From: Streptomyces anulatus
Lineage (GTDB): Bacteria; Actinomycetota; Actinomycetes; Streptomycetales; Streptomycetaceae
Length of the DNA: 64,000 nucleotides
Assembly (NCBI RefSeq): GCF_000721175.1
Contig: NZ_JOEZ01000016.1
Location: 558,001 to 622,000, forward strand
Reading direction: 5' to 3'
This document shows positions 63,272 to 64,000 of this stretch, piece after piece (within the stretch, counting starts at the first letter, position 1; each line of letters begins with the position of its first letter). The position numbers and the translations under genes are program-made. The notes beneath the pieces were generated by a model. The model was not told where the DNA came from. It worked only from the letters and a program-made list of their open reading frames with translations, and searched no databases.

Positions 63272-63308
63272 CCCGGGGGACGGCCCCCGGTCGGCAGCCG
63301 TCCCCGGG
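63272..63308. terminator. Terminator between convergent genes near the right end
   Basis: cccgggggacggc and gccgtccccggg form a 12-bp stem with one bulged base in the 111-bp convergent gap. Confidence 0.65.
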
Positions 63309-63345
63309 CGGCCGCCCGCCCGGCGGCAGCGGCCGTACTCCTCGC

Positions 63346-64000
63346 TCAGCGGGAGCCGCGGAAGTCGTCGCCCTCCACGACGAGCCCGGCCACCAGCGTC
63401 CCCGACATCCCGGCGTGCGCCAGTCCGCCGCCCGGGTGCGCCCAGCCGCCCGCGAGATACAGCCCGGGCAGCCGGGTGAGGTTGCCCGGGTGCAGATACG
63501 CGCCGTCCGCCCCGGCCAGCGCGGGCGCCGGAACCGCACCGCCCTCGGCCCCCGTCTCCGCCTCGGTCTCCGCGGGCGTGCGGACCCCGGTGTGCAGAAT
63601 CCGCCCCCGCAGCCCCGGAACGGCCGCCGCAGCCCGCTCCACCAGGATGTCGGCGAACCGCTGCCTCACCCCCGCGTCCCGCCAGTCGACCGGCCCCTGT
63701 GGAGCCACCGTCGCGGTGAGCGTCACCGCCTCGTGCTCCGCGTCCGGACGGGTCGCCGGGTCGTCGGGGCGCAGCACCGTCACCGTGGGGTGCCCGGCGA
63801 CCCGGCCCCCGAACACCGCCTCCTGCTCCGCCGCCCCGTCGGCGCTGTGCACCACGGTCCGGTGCGCCGCGTCCGCCTCCCGGGCCCCGCGCAGCGACAG
63901 CAGCACCGTGAACCGGCCCGCCGCTCCCGCTCCGGAGCCCGCCCGGACCGTCACGTCGCCGGCGCCCCACACCTGCTGAGCCGGCACCAGACCCGGGCGC
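63346..64000 (-). CDS. Phytoene-dehydrogenase-like FAD oxidoreductase (5' part outside window)
   Basis: Only the C-terminal 218 residues are present; the frame is open to the window edge, so the apparent GTG at 63987 is probably internal. The C-terminus AYLHPGNLTRLPGLYLAGGWAHPGGGLAHAGMSGTLVAGLVV is the FAD-binding C-terminal motif of the CrtI family of carotenoid desaturases and their relatives. The N-terminal dinucleotide fold is missing, so substrate class cannot be fixed. Confidence 0.82.
   Translation of the reverse strand, partial: RPGLVPAQQVWGAGDVTVRAGSGAGAAGRFTVLLSLRGAREADAAHRTVVHSADGAAEQEAVFGGRVAGHPTVTVLRPDDPATRPDAEHEAVTLTATVAPQGPVDWRDAGVRQRFADILVERAAAAVPGLRGRILHTGVRTPAETEAETGAEGGAVPAPALAGADGAYLHPGNLTRLPGLYLAGGWAHPGGGLAHAGMSGTLVAGLVVEGDDFRGSR

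Overview
The window is high-GC actinobacterial chromosome, almost certainly Streptomyces. Codon use is GC-rich in the third position, GTG starts are frequent, and coding density is high. The gene content is the conserved core around the cytochrome bcc-aa3 respiratory genes. Gene order also follows the Mycobacterium tuberculosis Rv2172c-Rv2204c region over long stretches: erpA/HesB, adenosine kinase, ctaC, ctaE-qcrCAB, trpD, NlpC/P60, pimB', fadD15, an SRPBCC protein, an ArsA-like ATPase, plsC, DAHP synthase, pknL, an Rv2175c-like DNA-binding protein and metF.

Layout. 1-3.1 kb: the end of a PspA-like protein, its small partner, and a two-component system. 3.2-6.4 kb: a large RND efflux pump. 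6.5-12.7 kb: quinolinate synthase (nadA) divergent from erpA, a membrane-anchored protein, adenosine kinase and a cysteine desulfurase-TusA fusion. 13-22.2 kb: respiratory genes ctaC-ctaD-ctaF, an L,D-transpeptidase lipoprotein, a receiver-only protein and ctaE-qcrC-qcrA-qcrB. ctaD carries an internal deletion with a frameshift. 22.3-25.1 kb: trpD, then a SAM-IV riboswitch in front of a class-V aminotransferase that is bordered by dispersed repeats. 25.5-33.5 kb: an Lrp/AsnC ligand-domain protein, rhomboid protease, zinc-ribbon protein, NYN-domain protein, two tandem NlpC/P60 hydrolases (the first with a c-di-AMP-riboswitch-like leader), a metallopeptidase lipoprotein and a GT87 mannosyltransferase. 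33.6-46.5 kb: pimB'-like glycosyltransferase, acyl-CoA synthetase, phosphoesterase, SRPBCC, ArsA-like ATPase, the protein upstream of glkA, glkA, an EEP nuclease, a lipase, plsC and the macSR pair.

46.5-64 kb: a hydroxyacid dehydrogenase; fused trpEG behind a Trp leader peptide and attenuator; class II DAHP synthase; iron-box-controlled bfd convergent with bfr; a small molybdoenzyme followed by a MITE-like element; endonuclease IV; a PASTA protein kinase; the TPP-riboswitch-controlled thiO-thiS-thiG operon; an FAD reductase; the Rv2175c-like protein; thiE; metF; a membrane protein; and the 3' end of a phytoene-dehydrogenase-like gene.

The window therefore combines respiration, Fe-S and sulfur supply, aromatic amino-acid synthesis (aroH, trpEG, trpD), thiamine synthesis, envelope glycolipid and phospholipid synthesis, and wall hydrolysis. 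Four RNA or peptide-based leaders can be read (SAM-IV, ydaO-like, trp attenuator, TPP). The main anomalies are the broken ctaD, a repeat family that abuts coding regions and supplies stop codons, and a six-codon upstream ORF between the SAM-IV riboswitch and its gene.
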